A stretch of 64,000 bases of DNA from the NCBI GenBank assembly GCA_964350435.1, contig CAYGJS010000006.1, forward strand, positions 1-64,000, given 5' to 3'. Shown here one piece after another: positions 33,100-41,330 of the stretch (position 1 is its first letter; each line of letters begins with the position of its first letter). This stretch comes from TMED27 sp964350435. GTDB lineage: Bacteria; Pseudomonadota; Alphaproteobacteria; Micavibrionales; Micavibrionaceae. The notes under the pieces are model-generated. The model was not told where the DNA came from. It saw only the letters and a list, made by a program, of their open reading frames with translations, and did no database searches. A program made the translations under genes and the position numbers.

Positions 33100-33960
33100 A
33101 TGAACGCCGCAGCCTCGACCAGACCTGCCCACGAACCCGCCATACATGGGTCATTAAAAAAACCCCTCATCGCTTCGGGGCTCTTCCACCTTGGCCTGTT
33201 CTTAACCACCATGATCGCCATTCCCTTCATCACCAAACCCATCGAAATCATTACCCCCGTCAGTGTGGAACTGGTCGGCGCGATTCCTGATATAAAAACC
33301 TCAAGCCCCACGCCAGTTCCGCCAAAGGAAATCGAGGAGTCAGAGCCGCCGAAAGAGCTTTTAGAACCGCCCAAACCGCCAGAGCCGCCTCCACCCGAAC
33401 CGGAGTCAGAGCCCGAAGTCGTTGAGCCCGTGAAGGAAGAAACGCCTCCACCGCCCAAACCGAAACCAAAGGAAGAAAAACCTAAGGAGAAAGAGAAAGA
33501 AAAAGAAAAACCGAAAGAAAAAAGCTTCGACCAGCTCCTGAAGGATTTCACGCCGCCGGATGAAAAAGAAAAGCCAAAAGAAAAATCCGATGCCAAGCCC
33601 GATGCACCGACAGAAGAAACCAGCACAATCCCCGATTTCGCCAGGCAACTGACTTTGAGCGAGCAAGACGCACTGGATTATAGCGTTGGCCGTTGCTGGA
33701 AGGTTGATGGCGGCCTGCGCTATGCCGAAAATCTGCAACCGAAACTGCGTGTATATTTAACCGATGATATGCGCGTAAAAGATATTCAAATGCTTGAACC
33801 TTTGCGCTATAACACTGACAGTGCTTATCGAGCCATGGCAGATTCCGCCCGCCGCGCTTTGCTAAACCCGACATGCTCTAAACTCGATATATCGCCGGAA
33901 AAATTTAAAGGACTCTATTTTGATTTCACCTTCGACGCCCGCAAAATGCTAGGATACTGA
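33100..33960 (+). CDS. tolA: Tol-Pal system protein TolA
   Basis: This 286-residue protein has one N-terminal membrane anchor (IASGLFHLGLFLTTMIAIPF), a long periplasmic linker very rich in Pro, Glu and Lys (about 60-170, with EKPKEKEKEKEKPKEKSFDQ), and a C-terminal TonB/TolA-like domain (about 185-286: DALDYSVGRCWKVDGGLRYA). It spans the periplasm, linking TolQR to TolB. The linker is low-complexity, so alignments there are not informative. Confidence 0.92.
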   Translation: MNAAASTRPAHEPAIHGSLKKPLIASGLFHLGLFLTTMIAIPFITKPIEIITPVSVELVGAIPDIKTSSPTPVPPKEIEESEPPKELLEPPKPPEPPPPEPESEPEVVEPVKEETPPPPKPKPKEEKPKEKEKEKEKPKEKSFDQLLKDFTPPDEKEKPKEKSDAKPDAPTEETSTIPDFARQLTLSEQDALDYSVGRCWKVDGGLRYAENLQPKLRVYLTDDMRVKDIQMLEPLRYNTDSAYRAMADSARRALLNPTCSKLDISPEKFKGLYFDFTFDARKMLGY

Positions 33961-33962
33961 CC

Positions 33963-35279
33963 ATGAAACATTTACTCTCGCTTCTCCTCCTCGTTCTGTT
34001 CCCCTTCACAGCGCACGCGCAAGTCGAAGCCACAATCACCAAAGGCGTCAAAGACCCTATGCCGATCGCCGTTTCCAGCTTCTTTTCTGATGCAGCAAAT
34101 AACCAGCGCTACGCTACCCAAATCCCGCAAGTCATCGCCGCAAATCTCGAAAGCTCCGGCCTGTTCCGCCCGCTGAACCCCAAGGCCTTCGTCCAAGACA
34201 TCGGCTCCATGCACACCGGAGGCCCAAGATTCGATGAATGGCGCGCCATCGGCACCCAGGCTCTGATCAGCGGCGCAGTGACCCAAACCAATGATGGCCG
34301 CGCACGCGTTGAATTCCGGCTTTGGGATGTGTTTTCACAAAAACAACTGGTCGGTATGGCCTATATGACCGGTGAAGATAATTGGCGCCGCATCGCCCAC
34401 ATCATCTCTGATGAAATTTATAAACGCCTGACGGGCGAGGAGGGGTATTTCGACACCCGCATCGTCTATGTTGCGGAAAGCGGCCCGCCGCAAAAGCGCA
34501 TCAAACGCCTCGCGATCATGGATCAAGACGGCCAGAACCACAAATATCTAACCGATGGTTCAAACCTCGTCCTCACGCCGCGCTTCTCACCAACGCAGCA
34601 GCTCATCACCTATATGTCCTATGGCAGAGGCGGCGCGCAAGTCTACCTCTATGACATCAACACAGGCCGCCACGAACCGCTCGGCACATTCGAAGGCATG
34701 ACCTTCGCTCCGCGTTTCTCGCCTGATGGCCAAAAGGTCATTATGTCTCTGGCGCGAAACGGCAATACCGATATCTATGAGATGAGCCTGCGCACCCGCA
34801 AACCTGTGCGCATTACATCAGATTCATCCATCGAAACCGCGCCGTCATATTCCCCCGACGGCAAGAAAATCGTCTTTGAATCCGATCGCGGCGGCACCCA
34901 GCAAATCTATACCATGAATACCGACGGCAGCGGCGTGCAGCGTATCACCTTCGGGCAAGGCCGCTATGCCAACCCCGTCTGGTCACCGCGCGGCGATCTG
35001 ATCGCCTTCACCCGCATGTATCAAGGCAAATTCTACATCGGCGTTATCCGCCCCGATGGTAAGGGCGAGCGTTTGATCACCAACGCCTATCACGTCGAAG
35101 GCCCGACATGGTCACCCAATGGCCGCGTTCTGTCATATTTCAAGGAGCGCCCAACAGGACCGGGCGGCAATATGCGCCAATCCAAAGTCTACACCGTGGA
35201 TATCACCGGATATAACGAACGCTGGCTGCAAACCCCTATGGATGGCTCCGATCCCGCATGGTCTCCGCTCAATCCATAA
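33963..35279 (+). CDS. tolB: Tol-Pal system periplasmic protein TolB
   Basis: This 438-residue protein has a signal peptide (about 1-19, ending AHAQ), an N-terminal alpha/beta domain (PMPIAVSSFFSDAANNQRYA) and a six-bladed propeller of PD40 repeats (FSPTQQLITYMSYGRGG, FSPDGQKVIMSLARNGNTD, YSPDGKKIVFESDRGGTQQ, WSPRGDLIAFTRM and others). It binds Pal and TolA. The pal gene that normally follows is absent; the next object is a repeat and a convergent gene. Confidence 0.95.
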   Translation: MKHLLSLLLLVLFPFTAHAQVEATITKGVKDPMPIAVSSFFSDAANNQRYATQIPQVIAANLESSGLFRPLNPKAFVQDIGSMHTGGPRFDEWRAIGTQALISGAVTQTNDGRARVEFRLWDVFSQKQLVGMAYMTGEDNWRRIAHIISDEIYKRLTGEEGYFDTRIVYVAESGPPQKRIKRLAIMDQDGQNHKYLTDGSNLVLTPRFSPTQQLITYMSYGRGGAQVYLYDINTGRHEPLGTFEGMTFAPRFSPDGQKVIMSLARNGNTDIYEMSLRTRKPVRITSDSSIETAPSYSPDGKKIVFESDRGGTQQIYTMNTDGSGVQRITFGQGRYANPVWSPRGDLIAFTRMYQGKFYIGVIRPDGKGERLITNAYHVEGPTWSPNGRVLSYFKERPTGPGGNMRQSKVYTVDITGYNERWLQTPMDGSDPAWSPLNP

Positions 35280-35289
35280 GTAGAAAAGA

Positions 35290-35362
35290 GTCATCCTGAA
35301 GCGTTTACGCTGAAGGATCTTATTGTTTTAAAGATCCTTCAATGCCAGCATTTCAGGATGAC
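35290..35362. repeat. dispersed inverted-repeat element, copy 2
   Basis: It starts with the same 31 bases as the element at 19771 (GTCATCCTGAAGCGTTTACG and onward) and ends with TTTCAGGATGAC, the reverse complement of its start apart from one base. The inner AAGGATCT/AGATCCTT arms also pair. It lies between the convergent tolB and rppH ends, where it may also stop transcription. Confidence 0.8.
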
Positions 35363-35826
35363 AAATCTTGAAACATCTCGATTACTTGCATATAAAGATT
35401 GCGCTTAAAAGGAACAATCAAATCTAGGGTCTTTGAGAGCGGCAACCACTGCCATGCCGAAAACTCCGGCGGGGCATGCGCTGCAAGGTTGATGTCGGAA
35501 TCCCCGCCCATAAACCGCATCGCCACCCATGTTTGCTCCTGCCCCTGAAACCGCCCATCCCAGAGCGATTCAATTAAATGATCGGGCAGGGTATAGCGCA
35601 GCTTGGTTTCTCCAATGCGAATGATATCCGCATTCTCTAACCCTGTTTCTTCAAACAATTCACGGTAAGCGGCGGCTTTAATGTCCTCGCCCTCATCAAC
35701 TCCCCCTTGCGGCATCTGCCACGCGCCGGGCGTATCAATCCGCTGCCCGACAAAAACTTCGCCGCGCGCATTAAACAAAGTGATGCCCACACACGGGCGA
35801 AACGGAAGATGGAAATAAACGCTCAC
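35353..35826 (-). CDS. rppH: RNA pyrophosphohydrolase
   Basis: This 157-residue Nudix hydrolase removes pyrophosphate from mRNA 5' ends to start decay. The Nudix box is complete: GGVDEGEDIKAAAYRELFEE followed by TGL. The N-terminal PCVGITLFNARGEVFVGQRI and the WQMPQGG segment are typical of RppH/NudH. It is the last gene of the long minus-strand array and lies 5 bp after the polysaccharide deacetylase gene. Confidence 0.93.
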   Translation of the reverse strand: MSVYFHLPFRPCVGITLFNARGEVFVGQRIDTPGAWQMPQGGVDEGEDIKAAAYRELFEETGLENADIIRIGETKLRYTLPDHLIESLWDGRFQGQEQTWVAMRFMGGDSDINLAAHAPPEFSAWQWLPLSKTLDLIVPFKRNLYMQVIEMFQDLSS

Positions 35827-35831
35827 CGCCT

Positions 35832-36998
35832 CTAACTTTCTGCGTTAAGTTCGGCCAGTGCCGAAAGCGGCGCAATCTGTATCCCGCGCCCCTCAAGCCT
35901 GCGGATCCAGTTTTTCAAATCTTCAAGGTTCTTAAGTGTCGGCTTCACACTCACCACCGCGCCGCCCTCACGCGCAATCGCCGCCTCAATCTCTTTTAAA
36001 GCAGCGCTCTCAGCCGATAAATCCTTGACCACAAATCCATTGGCAATATAGGGATGCCCTCTATCCATAGCGATATCTTTCACGAACACTCCATCCCCGA
36101 TATTCAACTCAAAATACCCAAGACCCCGATCAAAAACCTCATTCACCAGATTCTTGAACATATCGCCGCCCTGACCCAGAGTTTGGTCTGTAAACCCCGC
36201 CAGCCCTGCATATCCGGATGTCCGTGACAAAAGCCAGTGCAAACGATCACGATTATAACTAAAACTGACATTCGTCAAAAACGCATTCGGACCAGGATCA
36301 CCCTGAGGAAAATCCTCCGTCTGCGCCAGCATATGCAGCCAAATCTCATGCCCGTCATCCCGCGCTGACTTTTGCCACTGATCGGGCGCGGAAGCATAGG
36401 GAGAAATAACCATACTGACTTCCGAAGGCAAAAACGACAGGGCACTTTGAGACACCTCATCCGACAACCCAAAATCAAGCACAGCAACCACCAGAAACGG
36501 CTTGTTACGATTCAGCAAAAACGGTTTTTTATAAGCCGCAAACGGCGTGTTTTTTGAACGCGCATTCACAATCGGCAAAACCCCCTCTGCCGTCTCTTCA
36601 TATAATCCAGAAAGCGGCGCAGGAGCCAGCATCTTGCCCCGCCGCCCGATAAGATCGCCAAGCTCCTCTATAATACCAGAATCCGGTGGCGGCACTGAAT
36701 CCTCTGCGGATAAATCCCCCCCTGCAACAACATGATGATCGCTATGATGATCCGCATGACCGTCCCGTTCGGGTGCCTCGCCCATGTCTGAAGACTGCGG
36801 CATCACCGTCGCCGCGGGCAGCAAAGAGTCCTGCGAAACCGTTATAATCTCACTCGCCAGCCTTTCTTCTAAATGAGAAAAAGTCACAGGGGCTTTAAAA
36901 GCCAGATACCCGAAAACACATCCATAAATCGCAACAACACCAGCCAAACCAAGGCCGAAAGACTTTACCGAAAAGTGAGACTGCGCTGCTTCGGCCAA
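35832..36998 (-). CDS. divergent polysaccharide deacetylase family protein
   Basis: This 388-residue protein has one N-terminal membrane helix (GLGLAGVVAIYGCVFGYLAF), a variable His/Asp-rich linker (GHADHHSDHH) and a C-terminal divergent polysaccharide deacetylase domain (about 165-388: FLVVAVLDFGLSDEVSQSAL, GHEIWLHMLAQTEDFPQGDP). In this family the metal ligands are only partly kept, so activity is uncertain. The gene typically sits, as here, with envC, ctpA and rppH, which points to cell-wall metabolism during division. Confidence 0.85.
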   Translation of the reverse strand: MAEAAQSHFSVKSFGLGLAGVVAIYGCVFGYLAFKAPVTFSHLEERLASEIITVSQDSLLPAATVMPQSSDMGEAPERDGHADHHSDHHVVAGGDLSAEDSVPPPDSGIIEELGDLIGRRGKMLAPAPLSGLYEETAEGVLPIVNARSKNTPFAAYKKPFLLNRNKPFLVVAVLDFGLSDEVSQSALSFLPSEVSMVISPYASAPDQWQKSARDDGHEIWLHMLAQTEDFPQGDPGPNAFLTNVSFSYNRDRLHWLLSRTSGYAGLAGFTDQTLGQGGDMFKNLVNEVFDRGLGYFELNIGDGVFVKDIAMDRGHPYIANGFVVKDLSAESAALKEIEAAIAREGGAVVSVKPTLKNLEDLKNWIRRLEGRGIQIAPLSALAELNAES

Positions 36999-37002
36999 AA
37001 AA

Positions 37003-38328
37003 CTACTCCCTGCCTTTCATCGCGGATGCATCTTTGTAAAGATTAAGACCATTGAGTAAATCCAGCGCCCGAAGCAACTGATAATCAATCGGCTCCTTCT
37101 CTGTCTCCGCATCCTCATCATTTTTGTTTTTGTTATCATTAGAAATCTTATTCGGCGTTTTATGATCCAATGCCCCTTTCAGATTTTCTTCGCGCAGACG
37201 CTGTATACCATAGGACTCAATCTTGGCCTGCTCCACCTCAATATCCGGCTCAATCCCTGTCGCCTGAATAGAGCGGCCTGATGGCGTGTAATACCGTGCC
37301 GTCGTCATCCGCATCGCCCCATAACCAGGCAGCGGAATAACCGTCTGCACAGATCCCTTGCCAAACGATTTCGTCCCCAGCAAGATGGCGCGCTTATGAT
37401 CCTGAAGTGCCCCCGCCACAATCTCCGATGCCGAGGCTGATCCGCCATTAATCAACACAACCACCGGCAAACCTTCCGCCAAATCCCCTTCCGTCGCGTT
37501 GTCGCGCTTGGTATCTTTTTCGTTGCGCCCCCGCGTTGAAACAATCTCTCCCTTATCAAGAAACACATCGGCCACACCGATCGCTTCCTCCAGAAGCCCT
37601 CCGGGATTATTGCGTAAATCAAGAACATAACCCGTAATGTTCGGGCCAATTTCCGCCTTTAAATCCTCAAACGCCTTAACAAGGCCGGAAGTGGCATACT
37701 GATTAAACGTGGTGATACGAACATAACCCACATTGCCCTCGGCCTTGCTGCGCACAGATTTAATCTTGATAATCGCCCGCGTGAGAGTAAATTCCAACGG
37801 CCCTTCCGCGCCTTCACGGCTGACCACCAGATCAATGCTCGTCCCGACTTTCCCGCGCATTTTATCAACAGCATCTGAAAGACTAAGCCCCATAACAGGC
37901 TCGTCATCAATCTGCACAATCAAATCCCCGGCCTGCAGCCCCGCTTTAGCCGCAGGCGTGTCATCAATCGGCGCAACAACCTTCACAAAACCATTTTCAT
38001 CCAGAGTCACTTCAATTCCAAGCCCGCCAAATTCCCCTTTCGTGCTCACCTGCATTTCTGCAAATTTCTCTTCATTCAAATATGATGAATGCGGGTCAAG
38101 CGCCGAAAGCATGCCACTGATGGCACTTTCAACCAGCTCCTTATCCGGCTTTTCCTCGACATATTGTTCGCGAACCCGCTCAAACACATCACCAAACAAA
38201 TCAAGCTGACGGTAAGTATCGTTATTGTCATTCACCGGCTGCGATCCTGCCGTGCGGGTTTCTTGGGCACTTAATGGCAATCCAGAAATAATAAAAAAAC
38301 TAAAGGTCAGAATCAGAAGGCGGCGCAT
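37003..38328 (-). CDS. ctpA: carboxy-terminal processing protease (S41A)
   Basis: This 441-residue periplasmic protease has a signal peptide (RRLLILTFSFFIISGLPLSA), a PDZ domain (GEFGGLGIEVTLDENGFVKV and AGLQAGDLIVQIDDEPVMG) and an S41 catalytic core with the serine in NGGSASASEIVAGAL and the lysine in TKSFGKGSVQT. CtpA-type proteases degrade or mature envelope proteins, including cell-wall hydrolases. ATG 38328 follows AAAAGGA; the extra eight upstream residues of the open frame are unlikely. The next gene upstream is envC-like. Confidence 0.94.
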   Translation of the reverse strand: MRRLLILTFSFFIISGLPLSAQETRTAGSQPVNDNNDTYRQLDLFGDVFERVREQYVEEKPDKELVESAISGMLSALDPHSSYLNEEKFAEMQVSTKGEFGGLGIEVTLDENGFVKVVAPIDDTPAAKAGLQAGDLIVQIDDEPVMGLSLSDAVDKMRGKVGTSIDLVVSREGAEGPLEFTLTRAIIKIKSVRSKAEGNVGYVRITTFNQYATSGLVKAFEDLKAEIGPNITGYVLDLRNNPGGLLEEAIGVADVFLDKGEIVSTRGRNEKDTKRDNATEGDLAEGLPVVVLINGGSASASEIVAGALQDHKRAILLGTKSFGKGSVQTVIPLPGYGAMRMTTARYYTPSGRSIQATGIEPDIEVEQAKIESYGIQRLREENLKGALDHKTPNKISNDNKNKNDEDAETEKEPIDYQLLRALDLLNGLNLYKDASAMKGRE

Positions 38329-38348
38329 AAAAAATCCTTTTAAATTTA

Positions 38349-39503
38349 TCAAAGACCCGAAAATTTCCGTGCCGGGTTAATCGGTTTGCCATTGTAACGC
38401 AATTCATAATACAAAACAGGATTTTGTCCAGTTCTGGAATAATGCAAAGTGCCGATCGGCTCTCCCGCCTCCAGCATTTGCCCCACCACTGTATCAATTT
38501 TTTCAAGTCCCGCAACCAGACTGTGATATTCGCCCTTATGCTCAATGATAACAATCTGACCGTAATTTTTGAACGGCCCCGTAAACTTGACTATTCCGCC
38601 CATCGGTGCAACCACCAATGCGCCGCCGCGCCCTTCAATATCCACGCCCTTGCTCGGCGCGCCAAAATTATCCGGCTGATCATAGGCGGTCGTAATCACC
38701 CCGGAAATCGGAAGGCGGGGACTGCCCGGTGCCACATTTTTAGGCGAAGGCGCAGTCAAAACAACCGGCTGCGTTTTTGCTTTCTCAGCGCGTTGCCGCT
38801 TTTCCTGATCAAGTTTTTGCACAAGGTCTTGCAGGTTCTTGGCATTGGCCGAAATCGTTTTGATCTTCTGCTGCCGCTCTGCCAAATCTTCCTGTGTACG
38901 CGCATACAGGCTCTTGCGCGTGTCTAATAACCCCGAAAGGGTTTTCTGCCGCTCCTTAAGCTCCGCAGATATCTTCGCCAAATCCTCTTTCTCGGCCATC
39001 AAATCCCGGCTCACATCCTCCAAAGCCTTCAGATCATTCTTCAAATTCTCCGCGCTTTGTTGCAAGCCCGGCAAAATCGTCTTCATCAACATCACGCTCT
39101 GCGCCGTTTGCAAAGGAGCCTCAGGCGTCACGATCAACGCTTCAGGCGGTCTCCTGCGAATCCGCTCCAGCGCCAGAACCAAATGCGCCATCCGTCCTTT
39201 TTCTTTCTCAAGATTATCTTCACGAAAAATTTTATCGGCTTCCAGATCCTTGATTCTGATATTCAAAGCCGTCAGCGATTTTTCATTCTTCTGAATATCC
39301 GCCGCCAAATCCACAAGTTCACTTTGCGTACCCTTTAACTGCCCTTGAATGTCCTTGGCCTTTTTCTCCAGTGCTTTCTGATTCTGCTTTTCTTCCTTCA
39401 GCGATTTCTCATACCCCAAAGCCTCCGATTTTTTCGCAGGAATCGGTGCCTGCGCAAACGCAGGAAACGTAAATAAAAGCATGAATAAGAACGCGATGCG
39501 CAA
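38349..39503 (-). CDS. envC: EnvC-like murein hydrolase activator
   Basis: This 384-residue protein has a signal peptide, a long coiled coil (about 25-250, rich in Lys, Glu and Gln) and a C-terminal LytM/M23 domain (about 265-380: LPISGVITTAYDQPDN, VVAPMGGIVKFTG, GQIVIIEHKGEYHSLVAGLE). The first zinc ligand position reads SKGVDIEG instead of HxGxD, so it is a degenerate LytM domain, as in EnvC, which activates amidases rather than cutting peptidoglycan. It begins 4 bp after the rlmH stop. Confidence 0.88.
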   Translation of the reverse strand: MRIAFLFMLLFTFPAFAQAPIPAKKSEALGYEKSLKEEKQNQKALEKKAKDIQGQLKGTQSELVDLAADIQKNEKSLTALNIRIKDLEADKIFREDNLEKEKGRMAHLVLALERIRRRPPEALIVTPEAPLQTAQSVMLMKTILPGLQQSAENLKNDLKALEDVSRDLMAEKEDLAKISAELKERQKTLSGLLDTRKSLYARTQEDLAERQQKIKTISANAKNLQDLVQKLDQEKRQRAEKAKTQPVVLTAPSPKNVAPGSPRLPISGVITTAYDQPDNFGAPSKGVDIEGRGGALVVAPMGGIVKFTGPFKNYGQIVIIEHKGEYHSLVAGLEKIDTVVGQMLEAGEPIGTLHYSRTGQNPVLYYELRYNGKPINPARKFSGL

Positions 39504-39507
39504 AAGC

Positions 39508-39945
39508 CTAATCCCGATGATAGGGGTGATTTTTCAATATCTGCTGACATCTATATATTTGCTCTAAAAGCATCACCCGCGCAAGTATATGCGGCCAAGT
39601 TTGAGTGCCAAAGCTGAGGAGAAAATCCGCCCGCGCGCGCAAATCATCATTAAGCCCATCTGCCCCGCCAATCACAAACTGCAAAAGCGGCGCCCCCGTA
39701 TCCTGCCAATGCTCAATCTTCGCGGCGATTTCTCGCGAGGGCAGGGACTGCCCCTTTTCATCCAGAGCAATCACAACCGCCTCGGGCTTAATCGCCTCAA
39801 GCAATTTCTTCTGTTCACCGGAAGAGGAGGGAGCCTCAAGCTCTATCACGCTCAAAGGCCACATAATACGTTTGCTGTATTCGGCGGCCATATCAAAGGC
39901 CGCGCCTTTTTTTAGGCGACCAATCGCCAGAATTTCAATTTTCAT
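39508..39945 (-). CDS. rlmH: 23S rRNA pseudouridine-1915 N3-methyltransferase
   Basis: This 145-residue SPOUT methyltransferase acts on helix 69 of 23S rRNA. The knot region FVIGGADGLNDDLRARADFL and the ending LLEQIYRCQQILKNHPYHRD are diagnostic. It follows rsfS by 10 bp, a near-universal pairing. Confidence 0.96.
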   Translation of the reverse strand: MKIEILAIGRLKKGAAFDMAAEYSKRIMWPLSVIELEAPSSSGEQKKLLEAIKPEAVVIALDEKGQSLPSREIAAKIEHWQDTGAPLLQFVIGGADGLNDDLRARADFLLSFGTQTWPHILARVMLLEQIYRCQQILKNHPYHRD

Positions 39946-39955
39946 GGGAGAGAGT

Positions 39956-40315
39956 TTAGGCCTGCGCGGGCTCGCCTACAACATCAAATGGCTGAAACGC
40001 GCCCCACATTTTTTCCATGTTATAGAAGCTTCGCACTTCCGGACGGAAAAGATGGATAACAACATCGCCCGCATCAACAACAACCCAATCAGACTGGTCC
40101 ATGCCTTCGGTTCCGACATCTTTAACCCCGCGCGCGGCGAGTCTGTCTTTGAGTTTGGCAGCCAGAGCATTGACATGCCGGGAAGATGTTCCCGAAGCGA
40201 TAATCATGTAATCCGCAATCCCTGATTGCTCATCCAGATCGATCGTTATGATGTCTATGGCCTTATCTGCGTCTAATGACTGCACAATAAGATCCTTCAA
40301 TTCAGAAGGGGTCAT
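39956..40315 (-). CDS. rsfS: ribosomal silencing factor RsfS
   Basis: This 119-residue protein binds L14 and blocks subunit joining in stationary phase or starvation. The core is DIITIDLDEQSGIADYMIIA with SGTSSRHVNALA, and DWVVVDAGDVVIHLFRPEVR with SFYNMEKMW. ATG 40315 is preceded by a region containing a hairpin terminator, so its transcription may depend on read-through from, or regulation by, the short unit upstream. Confidence 0.95.
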   Translation of the reverse strand: MTPSELKDLIVQSLDADKAIDIITIDLDEQSGIADYMIIASGTSSRHVNALAAKLKDRLAARGVKDVGTEGMDQSDWVVVDAGDVVIHLFRPEVRSFYNMEKMWGAFQPFDVVGEPAQA

Positions 40316-40383
40316 GTCCCCATATATGCTCGTTGTTAAAATGGCCGCAGCCTCCTTTGTTGTATATGTTGTGGTTTAAACAT

Positions 40384-40410
40384 AAAAAAAGCCGAACCGC
40401 AAGGTTCAGC
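40384..40410 (-). terminator. intrinsic terminator upstream of rsfS
   Basis: On the minus strand GCTGAACC, TTGC and GGTTCGGC form an 8-bp stem with a 4-nt loop, followed by seven T. It lies about 70 bp before the rsfS start and about 115 nt after the predicted start of the short unit, so it either ends a small RNA or acts as an attenuator. Confidence 0.85.
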
Positions 40411-40460
40411 GCTTTTAACACAGATCGTTCCTGTATTCGGACTCATGGATGACAACCGCT

Positions 40461-40526
40461 TTACGCTTTCTGCCATTCAGCCCCCAAGTCTATAATCATG
40501 TGAACGTCCTTGTTCAATATGCTCAT
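40461..40526 (-). CDS. putative 21-residue leader peptide (leaderless)
   Basis: The ATG coincides with the predicted transcription start (7 nt after the -10 box), and the frame encodes MSILNKDVHMIIDLGAEWQK followed by A and a stop. A second in-frame ATG (MIIDLG) has AAGGA in front of it. The downstream hairpin terminator makes a leader-attenuator arrangement possible; the peptide has no obvious run of one amino acid. It may instead be a chance frame inside a small RNA. Confidence 0.35.
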   Translation of the reverse strand: MSILNKDVHMIIDLGAEWQKA

Positions 40527-40532
40527 AATTTT

Positions 40533-40561
40533 ATTATAAGGCATTTAGGGTGTTTTGGCAA
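40533..40561 (-). promoter_or_regulatory. near-consensus sigma70-type promoter
   Basis: On the minus strand TTGCCA (40556-40561) and a perfect TATAAT (40533-40538) are separated by exactly 17 bp. Predicted start is near 40526. Confidence 0.8.
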
Positions 40562-40606
40562 AGATATATCCATGCTGCGCCGCTCTGCAACTGTGCATAA
40601 TCATCA

Positions 40607-41230
40607 TTAAGCCATTGATTCTTTTAATTTTTCACGAATTTCCGTCGAGGAAATATTCACCATCTTTTTTTGCATCATCCAGTATGTCGTACCCGAATCG
40701 AGCGGCAATTTCCCCCCGCGATCGATAAACACATGCTTCTGCTTTTCATACATCCGGTACGGGCAAGCCTTTACCAAAGACCGCGCCGGGTTGCGCGTCA
40801 AATGCACCATACAAATCTCCCCCAGCAGGTCTTTCCAATGATGCCATTTATGAAGCCCCAGCGCATTATCCATCCCGCTGATCCATACAAAATTCGTATG
40901 CGGAAAACTCTCTTTCAATTTCTTCACCGAATAATAGGTAATCGTCGTACCGAAATCTTTTTCAATATCGGAAATTAAAATCCGCGGATGATTAACCAAC
41001 GCCTCGGATAATTCCATCCGCTCGGCAAGCGGCGAAGGCTTAAACGGTTTGATCGGGTTCTGCGGCGATACCAGCCACCACACGGCATCGAGATGTAAGC
41101 CCTTCATCGCCGCCAAGGAAATATGTACATGCCCGGGATGCGGCGGATTAAAGGACCCGCCAAGCAAGCCAATCCTCGCATTTTTCCACCGCGGGGAGTC
41201 CAAAAGATGGGGTGAAGTTAAAACAGCCAT
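40607..41230 (-). CDS. nadD: nicotinate-nucleotide adenylyltransferase
   Basis: This ~207-residue enzyme makes deamido-NAD from nicotinate mononucleotide and ATP. The nucleotidyltransferase motif is GGSFNPPHPGHVHISLAAMK (HxGH) and the C-terminal ISSTEIRE (ISSTxxR) is complete. It lies between proA and rsfS, as in other alphaproteobacteria. GTG 41245 is an alternative start. Confidence 0.94.
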   Translation of the reverse strand: MAVLTSPHLLDSPRWKNARIGLLGGSFNPPHPGHVHISLAAMKGLHLDAVWWLVSPQNPIKPFKPSPLAERMELSEALVNHPRILISDIEKDFGTTITYYSVKKLKESFPHTNFVWISGMDNALGLHKWHHWKDLLGEICMVHLTRNPARSLVKACPYRMYEKQKHVFIDRGGKLPLDSGTTYWMMQKKMVNISSTEIREKLKESMA

Positions 41231-41238
41231 TAAAAATT

Positions 41239-41322
41239 TAACCACAGATTAGCGCAGATGCACACCGATGCTGAGCCATAGCAGAAAAATATCCGCGTTT
41301 ATCTGCGTTTATCTGCGGTCAC
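41239..41322. repeat. dispersed repeat between proA and nadD
   Basis: TAACCACAGATTAGCGCAGA is followed by TGCACACCGATG; the right side is CCGCGTTTATCTGCGTTTAT followed by CTGCGGTCA. The ends are roughly inverted copies (ACCACAGAT / ATCTGCGGT). Sequences of this type recur in many bacterial genomes. It overlaps the possible GTG start of nadD. Confidence 0.65.
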
Positions 41323-41330
41323 TGATCTTT

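Larger units (their letters stand above)
40383..40526 (-). ncRNA. candidate small RNA or attenuator leader upstream of rsfS
   Basis: A near-consensus promoter directly upstream and a strong intrinsic terminator at the end define a ~140-nt transcript in an otherwise gene-free gap of 291 bp between nadD and rsfS. I do not recognise a known RNA family. The reason for the call is the exact spacing of promoter and terminator signals. Confidence 0.6.

Noticed and set aside
32898..33626. Ser/Gly/Phe-rich 242-residue minus-strand frame opposite tolR-tolA
   Set aside because: The low-complexity sequence is the complement of the Pro/Glu/Lys-rich TolA linker.
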